Made by a program: the position numbers and the translations under genes. Of a stretch of 64,000 bases of DNA, positions 1 to 13,904 are shown piece by piece. Below the pieces are notes generated by a model, which saw nothing but the letters and a program-made list of their open reading frames with translations, ran no database searches and was not told where the DNA came from. The stretch covers positions 132,524,792 to 132,588,791 of the forward strand of contig CM041084.1 in assembly GCA_023079485.1 (NCBI GenBank), read 5' to 3'. The DNA is from Archilochus colubris. Taxonomy: Eukaryota; Chordata; Aves; Apodiformes; Trochilidae. Positions within the stretch are counted from its first letter, which is position 1, and the number at the start of each line of letters is the position of its first letter.

Positions 1-3000
1 TCCAAGGCTGACTATGGGAAATAGACCCACAACTCTTCCATCTTCCAGGTCACCTTCACAGCTGGGGCACTGTGCTGCCAGGAGCTGTCAGATGGACACT
101 GCACAGAACAGGAGTGTGTGACCCAGTTGCAGCTGAGAGGGAAGTCAGATACCCAGGCTCCAGTTGTGTTAGCCTGTGAGCATGCCTGGTCCTCTCATCT
201 GAAGAGGCTGCTGACAGTGCTTTGAGTCCAGACCCCTTTGAGACTCCTTTAAGCCACAGCAAAATGACCTAAAATAATACTGGTGGCACTTGTGTGTGGA
301 GTGAAACACAGCATGGGGTGAGGACTCATATAATTAAAGTTTTTTCATTCCATGGAGAAGGCACAAGGTGAATGAATTGTGACTGGAAGCATGAGACAGG
401 CTTTTATGCTAAGGTGAACATGAAACTGTAATTCTGACAGTTTCAACTTCTAAATACATGTATTTCTTACTGTACACAGACACACCCATATGTATGAAAT
501 GTGCACAGAGAGCTGAGCATGCCCAAAAGAGGGAATCTAAACCAGATTAGGAAGGTAGATCAAGCAGCTGAATTAGGTGATTAGACAAATTCTTTGTTGC
601 AGGAGTAGTAGCCAGATCCTTTAATCCTCATTGCATAGGTAACTGCACATTTTGGTGCATGGAGGATGATGATACATTAATTCACTTCCAAATTTAAATA
701 TGCTCCTGGCAAAACTGCCCTCACTCCTTTCTGCTTGCAGCTGCTTTGCAGAAGTCCCAGGGCAAGTTTTTTGTTCCTACCTCAATTGCTCATGCAATTA
801 TTTTTTCTACCTGACATCTTAATTGGCTTGTTTTCTATTGCTGGCTTTTTTAAAAACAAATTATTTAACCCATCTTGAATCAAGGTGCCTCATTGAGGGT
901 GGAGACAGATGAAAGGAGCTACCTGAGGTAGTGTATGAGAGAGGATGGACATCTCCATCAGCGAGGTGGTGAGAGGCAGCTGCTGCCCACTCATGAACCA
1001 GCCCTGCAACATTCATATGACTCCCTTTAACATCTCATCCTGTCATGAGCCTTTCACATAACAACTAATAATAAAAGCAATAGCTCACATACCACTTAGT
1101 TTTATCTGCAGGTGCCTATGCCAATGAAAAACATCTCTTCACGTCAAATTTGTGGATAGATGCAGAATAAGAAAAACCACAAGTGTGATGAACAGAATAA
1201 TGGTTAAAGCTGGAAACACTTTCACTGAAGTAGTTTTCAGCTCAGCTCTCCCAGTTCTAGGTGTTCTTACTGAAACTGTGAAGCCAGGCTATTAAGATCT
1301 TGCAGTGATGTGTCCATGTAAATGTAAGCACTTTTCAGGATCCCCCAGCTACTGTTTTGAAAGCCCATGTTACCAAAACATTTTTCTGCTCAGTTTTTCA
1401 CATTCACTGATAATTTCCTTGCTTTAAGAAGAGAGCCTTCTACATGCCAGAAACTGTCCTGTAGTTGTGACCACCTTATGCCAAGCAGACTGCAGAAACC
1501 TCAGTCTTCAATCTACACGGTGCCAAAAGCAGCCCTGCCACACCCAGTCCATCAAGGGGGGTAAATGGAGCAGCTGAAATGTGAAATGGTAATATGGCTT
1601 TATCTCTGTGTAGCTCTAAAATAATGTCCCTGCATGACCGGTTTATTCAGTTGCTTGAGAGGATTCACCTTCAATTCATTTGGTTCTCCTTTTTCAAGGA
1701 AGCCTTGTTAAACCCTTGCAACCTGGGTCTCAAGGGGATACAGGGAAAATACCAGTGGGCTTATGTTGGTGTTTGGCTTGAGGGAGAACAGACTGCTGCT
1801 TTGATGCTTTGACATTTTTGATCTCGTGCTAATTCTGATGAAACTACCCCCAAGAGATACATTTATGGAATCTAATAAAAGACCTGTGGGTTCAAAGACT
1901 GATCAAGGAAGAAAATTGTTTTATAGAGAAGCCATCTCAGTCTGTGATTGAAATTTCTATATTAGGGTAAGTATGCAAAGGGAAGGGAAGACATTGGTTT
2001 ACTGCCACAAGTTTTCAAAGCAGAATATTAAAAGAACACCCTCAAATGATGTCTTTCAGCAAAAGGAGCAAGTAAGAAGAATTAGAAAAAGAAGTCTGTG
2101 TAGATGGGTAATAATTGAACTTTTTTCTAGACCAAAGGAACTAAAATGCAGATGTAATTTAGGAAAGATTAATCTAAAACTATTTCGACTCCCTTATAAC
2201 CAGAAGCCCAACACACAACAGGGTGATGGTAAGGGCAGAAATAAGGGGCAGGGCACACGTGACGAGAGTTCCCCTGCATTCACTTGCCACACCTCATTTC
2301 CCACAGCCTTAGTCTAGCAGGTCTCTTGCAGCTCAGCTGGGTGAATACAGTCCCCCACAGTGCCAAGGACCTGCCTGGGCCTGGGACAGCTGCTCTGGCA
2401 GCTGTTCATCAGCACTCTTATCTGCCAGCAGAAACAGGGTTTCTCTATCAAAGCAGCTCTGGGTGGAAGAGGCACAAGCTTTCCAAGTATATCCACAAAG
2501 TATATGAACATTTATTGCTGGCCAGCTGACACTGCACAGCTTGCATCCCCCAAGCTAGCTTGCTCATTTGAGTTGTAAGAAACACAAGACTGATTTTAAA
2601 GGTCTAAGCATCTAAAAGGCAAAGAGCTACCTTACTGGGAGAGGTAAAAGTAAGAGAAGTGTTTATGTTTTTAGGAGGTTTCCCAAACAGTAAGTTATTT
2701 TTCCTTGTTACTCTTCAAATTATGCCTCGTATACATACAGAAATATACCAGTGAGATATTTCTCATTTTGTTGTTGCATTGCTTGGTTCTTGGTGTTTGT
2801 GTCTTATTGAAGGGTTAGTGATACCTGCAAGGGAAGAAGCATAATTTAATACAAGAACTACTGAGGAAAACAGATATACCAATGACTAGTCCCATCTCTT
2901 GGTTCTTCCTCTTTCAGAGACATCCTTAGCCTGGACATCTGTCCATACTCTGAAAGGTACTGTTCATGCAGTCTACTACCACTGGAGACATGGAGACACT

Positions 3001-4893
3001 CTCTTCTTGAAAAAGAGGTTTACTTGCACTCAGCTGGTGCAGTTAAGTCCAGTTAAGTCTGTTTGTTCAGTAGGGCTTTTACATCCCCACCCCACATCTT
3101 GAAACTCACTCCTCATGAACTGGTAGGCACCATACCCAGAGCCTCAGTCAGTTGTCTGCTTTTCCTTGGAAAGATTTCCTTGTGGGGAAACTCCACGAAA
3201 GAATAGGTTGAATGATGCTATTGATAATCTTAATTCTCACTGTTTATATAATGACCTAAAATTAACTCAAGAAGTGGAGGGTGTATTCATTGAGCTCCTC
3301 AGAGGTCCAAGTCTCACCAGCTCTCAGAGCTGTCAGGACAGTCCCAAGCCTTACATGAGGGCATCTACAGGGACAGTGAGAAGTTGGCATTTACTGCTTC
3401 TTCCACCCTTCCACCTGTGTTACTTCACAAAACAGAGACATTGGACCACAAAGAGAGCAAGAGACTTTAAGGACATTTGGGGAAGGGGTATGGGGAGGTT
3501 GTCCTCATGGTGGTTTCTGCCTTTTTACATTAAACAGACATTGGGGAAAACTTAGTCAATCAGCAACAGAGGTTTATCTTCAGTGTTAGAAAATGGGACA
3601 TGCACTATGCTAAATTATTTCAGAAGTCTCTTTCTTTTTATAAGTGTCTTTGTAAGTAATTTTTAGATTAAGTAAAAAAAAAAGTTGGCAATGTTTGCAG
3701 GAGTTTTCTATAGGCTAATATTCTATAATATTACTAAAATCTGTAGTATCACTGAAATACTATCAAAGCTTTCATGTAATTTAAGAAATTAAATGTTAAA
3801 ATTATCTAAGATAAGCTGACACGATTTCACTTATTTGAACCCTGCTGAGTTAAGGGGATCCAGTGTCACTTTGAGTCAGTCACTTCAGAGAAGAAAGTGT
3901 CTCTGCTCTGCAGGAACCTTCCTCGCCAATAACTCTCTGTGTTCCTTTTTTCTCTAACATCAAAATATATCATAGTTTATGTCTGTTTTATTAGATTTGA
4001 TAATGACATTCACAATACAAAAATAATATTTATATAAAATATTCAGCTTGCAGATATCCAAGCAAACTTCCTGATGTGAAACTGCTGTGTATACTTGCCA
4101 ACCACGTATTATGGTTATGTGATAATATTAGGCTTTTCATTTGCTTTGAGATCATGACAAACACAATTAATACTATTGACCAGCAAGGTTAAAGTAGGAT
4201 TCATTCTTACGTGATAGAAATGCCACTTTTCTTTCCCAAGCAATGAATTCCAAACCTTTCTTATCACCCGATGAGATTAAAAAGAAAAATGAAATGTTGC
4301 ACAACTTTGTCCAATGACACTTATGAACCATTACTCTGGGCTGTGGAAGATCCTGCTGTGGATGCATCAGTGGTGTGGGGAAGTGCAGTTCAAGCACCTT
4401 CTGCTGAGGTCCAGAACCAGCAGTAAGAGATGTGATGAAAGCTCAGATAAAAAGAAATTACTTGTTTCATCACAGTAAACAGTTTGATGCAAAATGCAGT
4501 TTTCTGAAAGCATGAATTACCCTGCTATCTAAGGTTCTCTTAGAAATGAAGATGAGGAAAACTTAGTACTATGCTGAGTATCAAAACCCCTTCTCTCTGC
4601 AGGATTAGCCACTGCTGCTAACAAATCACCCATAAACATTCAGGTCAGGCATTTGGAGCCTACCTCTAATGCTAACAAAACTCCCATTGAAATGAATTAT
4701 GGAATCGCTCACTCGAGTTGCAGTGTCTATGAGTAGATAAAAGAGAATATGTCTTTGTGACCTTTATACAGGTTCTGCTGCATTTATATAATATACAAAC
4801 AACTTCTTTTGTATGTGATATCACCGGCTGTAGAGTAGGAGCCACTAGCTCCTCAAAATATAAAGAGGTAGAGCCATGTCCCAGTAAACGTAA
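1..4893. other. Unassigned A+T-rich DNA, no gene seen
   Basis: I see no repeat family, RNA gene or convincing exon here. Open frames on both strands are short (the longest, 3,166-3,555, is 129 codons) and have the low-complexity composition expected of chance frames. A somewhat G+C-richer pocket lies at about 2,270-2,560, with no family resemblance I can name. Everything else is ordinary A+T-rich single-copy-looking sequence. Confidence 0.6.
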
Positions 4894-6118
4894 TGTCACA
4901 GAATGTCTGAGGCTGGCTGGCACCTCTGGAAATCAGCCCAGCTAAGCTCTAGCAGAGTCAGCTAAGACAGCTTGCTCAGGGCTGCATCCAGTTGTGTTTT
5001 GAATATATTCCAGAATGGAGACTCCACAGCCTCTCTGTGCAACTTATTCCAGTGCCTGGAATTGTTCCTACCGAGAGGTAGGACTTTGCGCTTCCTTTTG
5101 TAGAACTCCATGAGATCCCTGTTGGTCCATTTCTCCACCATCTCTGAAAAGCAGCATAGCCATCTGGTCTGTCAAACACTCCTCACAGTTTTGCATCACC
5201 TGCAAACTCACTGAAGGTGCATGCTGTCCCAGCATCCAGGTCATTAATGAAGATGGGAAACAAGAACTGGCTCCAGCATTTACCCCTGGAGTCCACTGCT
5301 AGCAACTGGCCTGCAGCTGGGCTTTATGCTGCTGATCACAGACCTTTCAGCCAATTAGTTCAGCTTGTTTTCAGTCCACTTGCCTGTCCATTTATCTAAT
5401 ACATAGTCCATGTCTATGAGGGTGTTAGGGAATAAAGGATCAAAAGCTGTGCTAAAGTCAAGATAAACAGCATTCACCATTTTCCCCTATTTAGTCCATT
5501 GTAGAAGCCTAAAGGGACAAGCATGATTTCATCTTCATAAATCCATGCTGACTACTCCCAGTCAACTTCTTGTCCTTTATTTGTCTGGAAATGGTTCTCA
5601 GAATTATTTGCTCATTACCTTGCCAGGGACTGAGGTGAGGCTTTCTTACCTGTAGTTGCCCAGACCTTCCTTCATGCTCTCTTAAAGATGGCAATGGTTT
5701 TTACTTTCTCTCCATACTCAGGAATTTCCCCTGATCACTATGATATTTCATAGTGTATTTACAGTGATACCAGCCAGTTCCCTCAGCACCTGTGGATGCA
5801 TCCCATTAAAATTAAGACTTAAAAATGTCCACCTTGTTTCAGTGTTACCTGACTTGATCCTTGTCCACCAAAGGTAAGTCTTCCTTGCTTCAGACTTTAC
5901 CTCTGGTCTCAGATGCCTGTAGTTCCTTGATGACCAGTAAAGATGAAGACAAATAAGGAATTTGGTACCTCTGCCTTTTTCACGTTCTCCATCGCCAGGT
6001 TCATTGTCATTTGTCCTGTGCAGCAATTGGCACATGTTTTTTCTAGTCTTTAATGCTGACAGACCTGCAGAAGACCTGCTGTTTTCCCTTCACAGCCCTC
6101 ACCATTTTCAATGCAATG
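4894..6118 (-). mobile_element. CR1 LINE, 5'-truncated and internally deleted, minus strand
   Basis: Read on the minus strand this is a degenerate CR1 retrotransposon covering part of ORF2 and the 3' end. The 3' tail lies at the left (TCACAGAAT near 4,896). Translating about 6,035-5,750 gives a frame containing GMHPQVLRELAGI, which matches the CR1 segment just before the reverse-transcriptase core. About 5,620-5,510 gives NEQIILRTISRQIKDKK and SSQHGF, the typical RT segment after the PGNYRPVSL block. Near 5,055-5,060 the sequence jumps from the 3' region (ACTCCACAGCCTCTCTG) into mid-ORF2 sequence, so several hundred bases of the C-terminal coding region are missing. Frames are broken by stops and shifts, so it encodes no working enzyme. 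CR1 copies move by target-primed reverse transcription and are usually 5'-truncated, as here. Subfamily not assigned. Confidence 0.88.
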
Positions 6119-6743
6119 ATCGAGGAATGAGTGCTTGCAGCCCAGAAAGCCAACCATATCTTGGGCTGCATCAAAAGAAGCCCAGGCAGCAGGTTGAGGG
6201 AGGTGATTCTCCCCCTCTGCTCTGCTCTTGTGAGACCCCCTCTGAAGTAGTGTGTCCAGTTCTGAGTTCTTCAGTACAATATAGATATGGACCTTTTAAA
6301 GTGGGTCTAGAGGTGGAACAGAAAAATGATCAGAGATCTGGAGCACCTCTGCTATGAAGAGAGGCTGAGAGAGTTGGGATTGTTCAGCCATGAGAAGCAA
6401 AAGCTTTGGGGAGACCTTATTGCAGCTTTCAGTACTTAAAGAAGGCTTTTAAAAGGGAGACTTTTTATCAATGCTTCTAGTGCCAGGACGTGGGGGCTTA
6501 AATTGAAAGATTTAGGTTGGACATAAGGAAGAACATTTTTCATAATGAGAGTGCTAAGACACTGGAACAGGTTGCCTAGAGAATTTATGGTGATGCTCCC
6601 TCCCTGGAAGGGTTCAAGGTTCCGATTGGATGAGACTTTGAGCAGCCTGGTCCAGTGGAAGGTGTCCTTATGAATGGCAGCGAGGTTGGAACTAGATGAT
6701 CTTTAAAGGTCTCTCCCAACCCAGTCATTCTGTGGTTTTATGA
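6119..6743 (+). mobile_element. CR1 LINE 3' fragment, plus strand
   Basis: A 5'-truncated CR1 copy in forward orientation, recognisable from the block starting near 6,140 (CCCAGAAAGCCAACC) and running through the usual 3' landmarks: AGACACTGGAACAGGTTGCC near 6,560, CCCTGGAAGGGTTCA near 6,602, GGTTGGAACTAGATGATC near 6,685, and the terminal octamer-like CATTCTGTGG at 6,726. It spans the C-terminal end of ORF2 and the 3' UTR, and its frame is destroyed. It abuts the inverted CR1 on its left with almost no spacer, giving a head-to-head pair. Each copy has its own 3' end, so two independent insertions explain this better than a single copy with a 5' inversion. Confidence 0.87.
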
Positions 6744-9700
6744 ACTTCAATTGAGCTTTTGACTATCACCTTACCAAATTGTCTGCATCTATTATTTTGC
6801 ATGTTTTTCTACTCTGGGACACTCATAGGCTGTTTGTACATTATTCACCTTAACCATGCTGCCAGATACAATTATGGAAGTCCAGATCAGTTTTGACAGG
6901 CATCAAGACTTTTTGGACTATAAGCACAAGTGAAAGCAGCAGCAGTCCTACGGGCTGTGTGTGTGTTTGGTAATTATTTCACAGCCTTCAAAAATGCTAT
7001 GGAAAGAAAAATGTCCATGTTTAAACAAAATTGGGATCCAGAGCCAAAAATCTATAGTTTCCCTTAGGGTCTCACACCCCATCTCCTAGTAAGCTGTCAA
7101 GTCCATTTTCACTCTTCCTCCCCCAATATTCCTGGTACCACCCCCTTTTTCACCCCATTTTTCCTTTTCCTTTTCACTCTTCACCTTGTTTTTTATCTCC
7201 CACTTGCCTTCAGTCACATGTTGTATCCAGCCCCTGAGAAAACAAAGATAATAAATCTCTAGAACAATAAAAGCAAGATTCACCAGATGTTACCCCTATC
7301 ATCATAGGTCTGGACTCCAAGGTAACCTCCAACCTCACTTAAGTTCATGTGTTAGATGTAATAAATAGTAGCAAAACCTAAGCCAGCCAAGCCACCACAC
7401 AAATCACTAGGCATACAATGAAGATCTGTCCATCCACAGTTATATTACAGATGAATGTAATTTTTCACTGAAAATAGATGCAGTAAATAGTCATGCTGTT
7501 CTTCATTTTGCTTTAATAAGACTAAGTTTTCATTTCAGTCCCACCAGAATAAAGTAAATACTTTATCATATTTATGATTTATGATTTATCATAACTGGAG
7601 TGACTTCACATTTTTTCCAAAGCCACTGAGAACAGAGTATGTCCCAGAAACCTCAGTTAGCTTGTCTAACTCATACCTCATTCATCAGCTTCATAAAAAC
7701 TAAATTATTCATATAATTTTAAAGTAATTAAAGAGTTTTGCATGCATGTTGGCTCAATCCCAGCTACAATCATATATACATCTATTTTTTTTAATAAATA
7801 ATCTGCAAAATGTTGAAAGGCAAATTACTCATAAAAGTACTACCAGTAATGGTATCGCATCATTCTCCGACTCATTCCTTCCCTTAAACATATGTGACAG
7901 CTGAGACTCCCATCCAGACAACAATTCAAATAATCTACCAAAAGAACCTACCAGTGTTTGGTCTACATAACATTTATTTTTTTTCCCTGGGCTATTGCCA
8001 ATGGAAGTGCAGGTTATCTACAGCAAGGGGACAGTGTGCATGCCTGTGGGACTTGAAACTAGTACAGCAGTTTTCATGGGGCATCTTAAAAATTCACACT
8101 GGAAGCAATGTGCATCTACAGAAAGGCCTGTTTCCCCTGCTGGTTATGTCCTCTCCCTCTAGTGGACTGTTAGATAAGCAGAGAGCATAAGAATAGAAGT
8201 TTCAGCTTCCATCACTGCATCAACACCGTCCATGACTCCATCAGTTTGAATTCCCCTCAGACCACGTAAAATGTGCTCCTTCATATGCTGTTTGGAAGCA
8301 ATGGCTTCTTCAGCTCCTAAGATACAGTAAAGGCTTCCTTAGATTTCAAGACCATTGCCTTCCCTGTCTGAACAGTAGATAAGCAAATTTTCATACATAC
8401 ATAATTGTGGGCTTCTCAGTAAAAAATGTGCCCTAGGAAAGTTGTCCATACAGCTGTAGTAGTCTAGTTTAACATGTGTGTGAACACTGATGTACAGTTT
8501 GTGTCAGCTGCTGGTCTCCAGTTCTCTGGAGACACTCTTGGAAATTTTATTTTCTCTTAAGAGCTATGTAAGTATTTTTGTAATCTCTTTTCTGAAGCAT
8601 CAGTGATGCTTCTCTTTGAGGCAATGATATGTGACACGCTGACCTCTGTTTAGAAGAAGGCCTAAGAGATAATGCAGAATTTGAAAATGAACAGGTGATG
8701 TCCCTGTAAATTGTGGAAATTCATAAGAAAAAATGTCCCTTTCTGCCCTACTCCAAGACTTACACGTTTCCTAAGACCCACTCAGTACCTGCTCACAAAA
8801 ACAGTTCATTCAGGAAATTTCAGTTCAGATTCAGAGGAGCAGTATAACTGCATGATGTGCTGGGCAGATGTAGATATGGGACATAGAAAATAGAGAAGAC
8901 TGGTTTTCAGGGATGTAATCACTGAGACACTGGGGAGGTCTCTCTGGTTCAGCCATAAACACTTCAGATCCTGAACAGTGGACCAGTTTAAAAAAAAAAA
9001 AAGATTATTCCTCAGACATAAAGCATTTTGTGAATGCAAAGTATTACTATTTTCTAAATTTAGTGGTGGTGAATGTCTTTTTCCTAAGCAAATAATCTTG
9101 TTTAAACATTAAGCATACAAGTTATCTTTGACAAATATTTTGGTTCCGTTTCAGTGCAGAGTATTTAAAGATAATCATTAAAAAACAACATGCAAACTTC
9201 AAAAATCTATAGATGACAGTTCTATCTTCTGGGTATCAATTTTCAGAAGGTTGAAATATTTTCTATATAAAAAGCACAAGTGTGCCATACCACCAGGATA
9301 TTCCAGATGCCTGTTCAGGCTTTTGAATAACAAGAGGTCAATTTAATCCAGGAATCGTGGCAGACAGATGTAATGATCTACCTGCACTGCAAGTGTTTAT
9401 TATGTTTGGCAGCTGCTTATGTAGTGGGCAGGCAAAGTGCAGCTCTGCACAGGGTAGGATATATACTTTATTGCTGGGGTTCAGGAAAAGGATTATGTCT
9501 GAATTGCTTGCATGTGATTGCTTAAGAAAAAGCAATATACTCTTGTAGAGGTGAAATGAAAGGCCTTACTTTACCAAGACTCACTGTCTCTCAATAGCTC
9601 ATCCCCTAAACTTTTCCTAACAACAGACTGATGCCAGCTGGCATCCTGAAAGGAGTATAGATGAGCTGTGAAGAAAGCACTGAGGAATGTCTTGAATTTG

Positions 9701-11293
9701 AACCTGAATTTCAATTTAGTAGTGCTCTGAATGTTTTATGGTGGAGCACGCAGTTTTTGTGTAACAGTGATGTTCAGTCTGAATGTTTTCTATACCTGAG
9801 CTGCAGACTCCATTTTCTAAATTCCCTCTGAAGAAGGGAAGCTGGTCCTGTGCTACTGAGCTCAGGAGATGCTTTGCTGATGAACACCAGCAGCCTGTGA
9901 CCTACTTAACATGGAATAGATTTCTATGTTTGAATGGTATTTATTTCCCTGGACAGTTATTTATAAAACAACCAAAGAACAAAAAGTGTTCAGAAACCAA
10001 ATTTTGAGTAATTTTGATTAAGAAGGTGGCTCAATAATGTTGAGATATAAAGGCAAAATTAATTGAACTAGTCATTAAAAGAATACTCAAAAGTCTACTC
10101 CCAGCTTTCCTTGATTGTAGCTATTTTCAGGGTACTCTTTGGGTGTTTGAAGTATGGTTTAATAATTTGGAAATATAACTTCCAAGTAACTGTGTGCTGT
10201 AGTTCCTTATTCATAAGTGAATACAGATTTTAGGAATTGTTTCGTTCAAATTTGCCATATATTTTAGCTCTCTATCTCTCATTGATTAATTAGCTAACAG
10301 GTAACAGAAGATATAGAATACCATCTTGTTACCAGGAAAATCTTGTCTACACCTGGAAAAGAGCTGGGATCTTTGACTATTTGTGGCAAAGTGTGTTGTT
10401 TAGATAATTTATGCAGGAAAAGCTATTCTGAGGCAAGTAAAGGTGGATACTGAATTCTCTTGTCCAGAAATCATTCTAAGATTTTGGCCTTGTATTTCAC
10501 AGAGCCAATTTCACTTCATGTTTTCAATGGTTGGTATTTGCCTCAATTCCCCTTTACAGAGAAACTCATTTACATAAATAATGTAAGAATATGATGAGGA
10601 AGGTAGCTATACCCTCCATAGTTGTTTCAGATATATTTCATATAGTATGGACATCTAGACTGTCTGCCTCCACAAGATTTTTAGTAAAAGCCATGAACAA
10701 TTTTTACTTTGCACTTTTTCATCTAGAGGCAGATCTCATCAGACATTAAAAATGGCCTTTGGAATTCGTGTTCTTCTCAGAGCACAACTCAGACTTTTAT
10801 ATGAGGAAGCCCTGTATATTTCTTAGTTCTTGTAATATCGGGAATATTTGGAATAAAAATAAGGATGTACATTATTTCAGTGGTGTGTCCTAGCACAGAC
10901 CATGCTCATAAGCTCTCTTACAGAGTGACTATAAGATTGGTTTAGTGTGGGTCATGTGGGAAGGGAGGGGTTAATCTTTCTTCTATACAAATCAGCATGT
11001 AGATATTTTCTTCTTTAAAGTAAATGATGAAAAAAAGCCCATAATGTGTACTGTGGTTTTGATCAGAAGGCTTATCAATCAGGTAATTCTGTTTCCAGTT
11101 AAAAGATAAACTACTACTGATAAATTTGCATTTTCCCTGTCATTCTTTAATCTGACTTTTATCTTTGTTGAATGACATTGGACATATATAGTTATCCAAA
11201 ATGAATATTTTGTTTATGTGTATGGATTCTCCAGATTGCCCGCATTAATGACTCTTAACCTTTAAACTGATTTATAAACATGTAAGAATAAAA

Positions 11294-11350
11294 TGTCAGC
11301 ATTCATTTGTCATCTCACAGTAAACTGTCAGCATTCGTTTCTCAGCTAAA
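11294..11350. repeat. Imperfect local direct repeat
   Basis: The 11-base core TGTCAGCATTC occurs twice about 32 bases apart, followed each time by a similar TTT-TC stretch and later CTAAAAT or GTAAAC. This looks like a small old tandem duplication in unassigned DNA. No function is implied. Confidence 0.4.
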
Positions 11351-13868
11351 ATAGAATATCTGTCTAAGAATTTACATTAAGCTTTGTAATCAAACTAGAT
11401 TAACACCAGCGCAGCTCAGCATGAAAACTTGATATCAAGCATGCACACTCCATTAATACCTTAATGTTCATTCCAGGCTACATCTCACCATGATCTAGTG
11501 AATTCAGTAGGACTTGTTGCTTAAAAATGTGACCAGCTCATGCAGACTCCTCGTCTAACACAACAGCATAATGCTCTCCTGGTCCACAAAAGGGAAGAGA
11601 AAATGTTTTAAAGGATAAATACTGGACGTTGGCAAGCAGTGGTGTACATTCGTGAGGAGTGAGAGAAAAAACTGCAATGAATGTATCTTGGCTCAGACAC
11701 TCACGCTGTACTTCTATGGACCAAAATGTGACCAATAACATAAATATTTGTTGCTAGTTGAAAGGAGACATTCCTGAAGGAAGTGTATTAAATCAACCAT
11801 TTCAGCTGGATGGCAACCACAGTTCTGCAAATGTTCTGATAATCAGTTAGGATGAGTTACTGCTACTTTAGATCTTTAGATATTCCCTGTAACAGCCCTG
11901 GAATGCTCACACCCCACTGCCTGAAAAGAAGAATTGGTGTGAATATACCTGATGTGGGGTTACTGTTATGACTTTCTTGGATGCAAAGGAACAGCTATCA
12001 AAACAGGTAAGGAGTGGACATGCTTTTCGGTGGTAAGACCCCATATTTCTGTACAAAATATGGAGGAGAAATAAACATGTGGTGGAACCCAAGCACCAAA
12101 TACAACTGGTGTGATGTAGCTGTTAATGGCTGTGCTGTGCAGTGTGCTCTTTCTTCACAGTTCACTTCCAGTCAGTTTCTGTCAGACAATCCAGAGCACA
12201 ATGCAGAGGAGTTACAAATGTAGGTGTTAAAAATGGCCCATGCATCCGCTGTCTCACTGAGAGTGGACCTAGATAGGAAGGTTTCTCTTCTCAGCAGCCC
12301 CTTCCCAGCCTCCCTGGATCCAGTGATGGATGCACAAATGTTGCTTCCCGAGTGCTGGAGGAGCTCTGTGCCGGTGTGGTGGTCCTTGCATCATAGCCCA
12401 CACTTTAAGCAGGGCCTGGAGAGAACTCAGCAGCTTCATTTTATCATTGCTCTGAAGAGATGGAAAAACTATTTCTGAGTGAAGATGAGAGGAGAATGTG
12501 TTTCTATAAATGTGTTTAAGTAGAAGTGCAAATGTTGTGCTGAAGCCTTGCATTTAACTTTAAATATTCAACAGCTAAAAATGTAGGAGAGTCTGTATGA
12601 GGAAAGCCTGGATATTTAAAGTCTAACAGCTTTTGTTTAAAGCTATTCAAAGTATTGTAAATACATTTCATAATGTTTTATATTGTTTACAATGTTTTCT
12701 GTGGGTATGTAGTGTTTGTTTACTCAGAAACTACACAATTCTCTCTTTGAAGAGGATGGGGAGTTTTTAACATTTATTTATCAGTGTTTTACATACCACC
12801 ATTCCTGATTTTTAACTGTGTATTACTTTCTCAAAAGTCATAAAAAAGCCTAGCTTATAATTGAACACAGCATTAAGTTTTATTGCAGGAAAGTTAGGTC
12901 TACAAAACAAAGTATAATATTATCTCAGTTCCCCTACTGTGTAGCTCAAATATTTGCAAGTATTGAGTCTCAAGTCAGAAGAAGGCCATTTAAAATGCTG
13001 ATTTTTAAATCAGTCAGAACTTCAGCCCTGTGGTGAGAGTCATTATTTTTCCCCATTACTTCCATTGCCAGGCAGTCTAGTTTCTGACACCCTTGAGATA
13101 TCAAGTGAGTCTTTCCCAGAACAGGGTAACTGGGCATTACAATTCCCCTGGACTTGCTGCCTTTGGATCTTGACTCAGCTGAAAGAAAGATCATTGCCTC
13201 CTGCATGGCCAGTGCTATTGCATTTTCATTTTCATTTGACTTTCAGACAGATATAGAGCCAAAAATAACTTGGTTGGTAATTTTGAAGAAATACAACATT
13301 TTCATTAGGTAATTACAGATTTTCTTTTTTTTACAAATCATTATGAGCATTGGGCTTGGAACAAGCTGTCGTACAAGTATTACATCCATGCTACATGGTC
13401 CTACTTCAGCAAACTTTGCTTAAAAAGGGTAATATTTTGTAGGGTTTTCATATTCCTGATGTCATGTTTCACATTTGCTCTGAGGAACAAACTTCTAATC
13501 CTGGACTTCCCTCTTCTGGCAGTTTGGTGTATTCTTCAGTCTTGACTTACGTGACTTGAGTGGAAAAATATAACTAAGCAGTGTAACCTAAAGGACAAAT
13601 ATTGAACACTCAGTACAAAAATATGAAGGAAAAAGAAAACTTAAAACTTAAAATTTGGTCAACAAATTACAATGATATAGAGAAACATGAAATATTCCTG
13701 GACACAAATACTATTCAGCATCTCTTATTGGTTCAGTATTGATAAAGCTTATAGGCAAAGGTAGTTCTCCAGGATATGTTTGCTATATTCACAGATCATT
13801 GTAATAGAGTTAAATGTTCTTCACAATTAGCTGAATCCCAACTCCTAATATAGCACTCCTGACCATGA

Positions 13869-13904
13869 GCAGATTAGTGTGAAATTTAATTTGTGCTAAT
13901 CTGC
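13869..13904. repeat. Inverted repeat, 9-bp arms
   Basis: GCAGATTAG at 13,869-13,877 is mirrored by CTAATCTGC at 13,896-13,904, separated by 18 A+T-rich bases. The arms hold TAATC-type cores that homeodomain proteins such as the OTX and PITX groups can bind. Paired sites of this size also arise by chance, so the regulatory reading is a guess. Confidence 0.35.

Noticed and set aside
3166..3555. 129-codon plus-strand frame
   Set aside because: No family resemblance, no supporting signals, and a start codon in unremarkable context.
4894..6743. A single CR1 insertion with a 5' inversion (twin priming)
   Set aside because: Both halves carry their own 3' end, whereas a 5' inversion should leave only one 3' tail.
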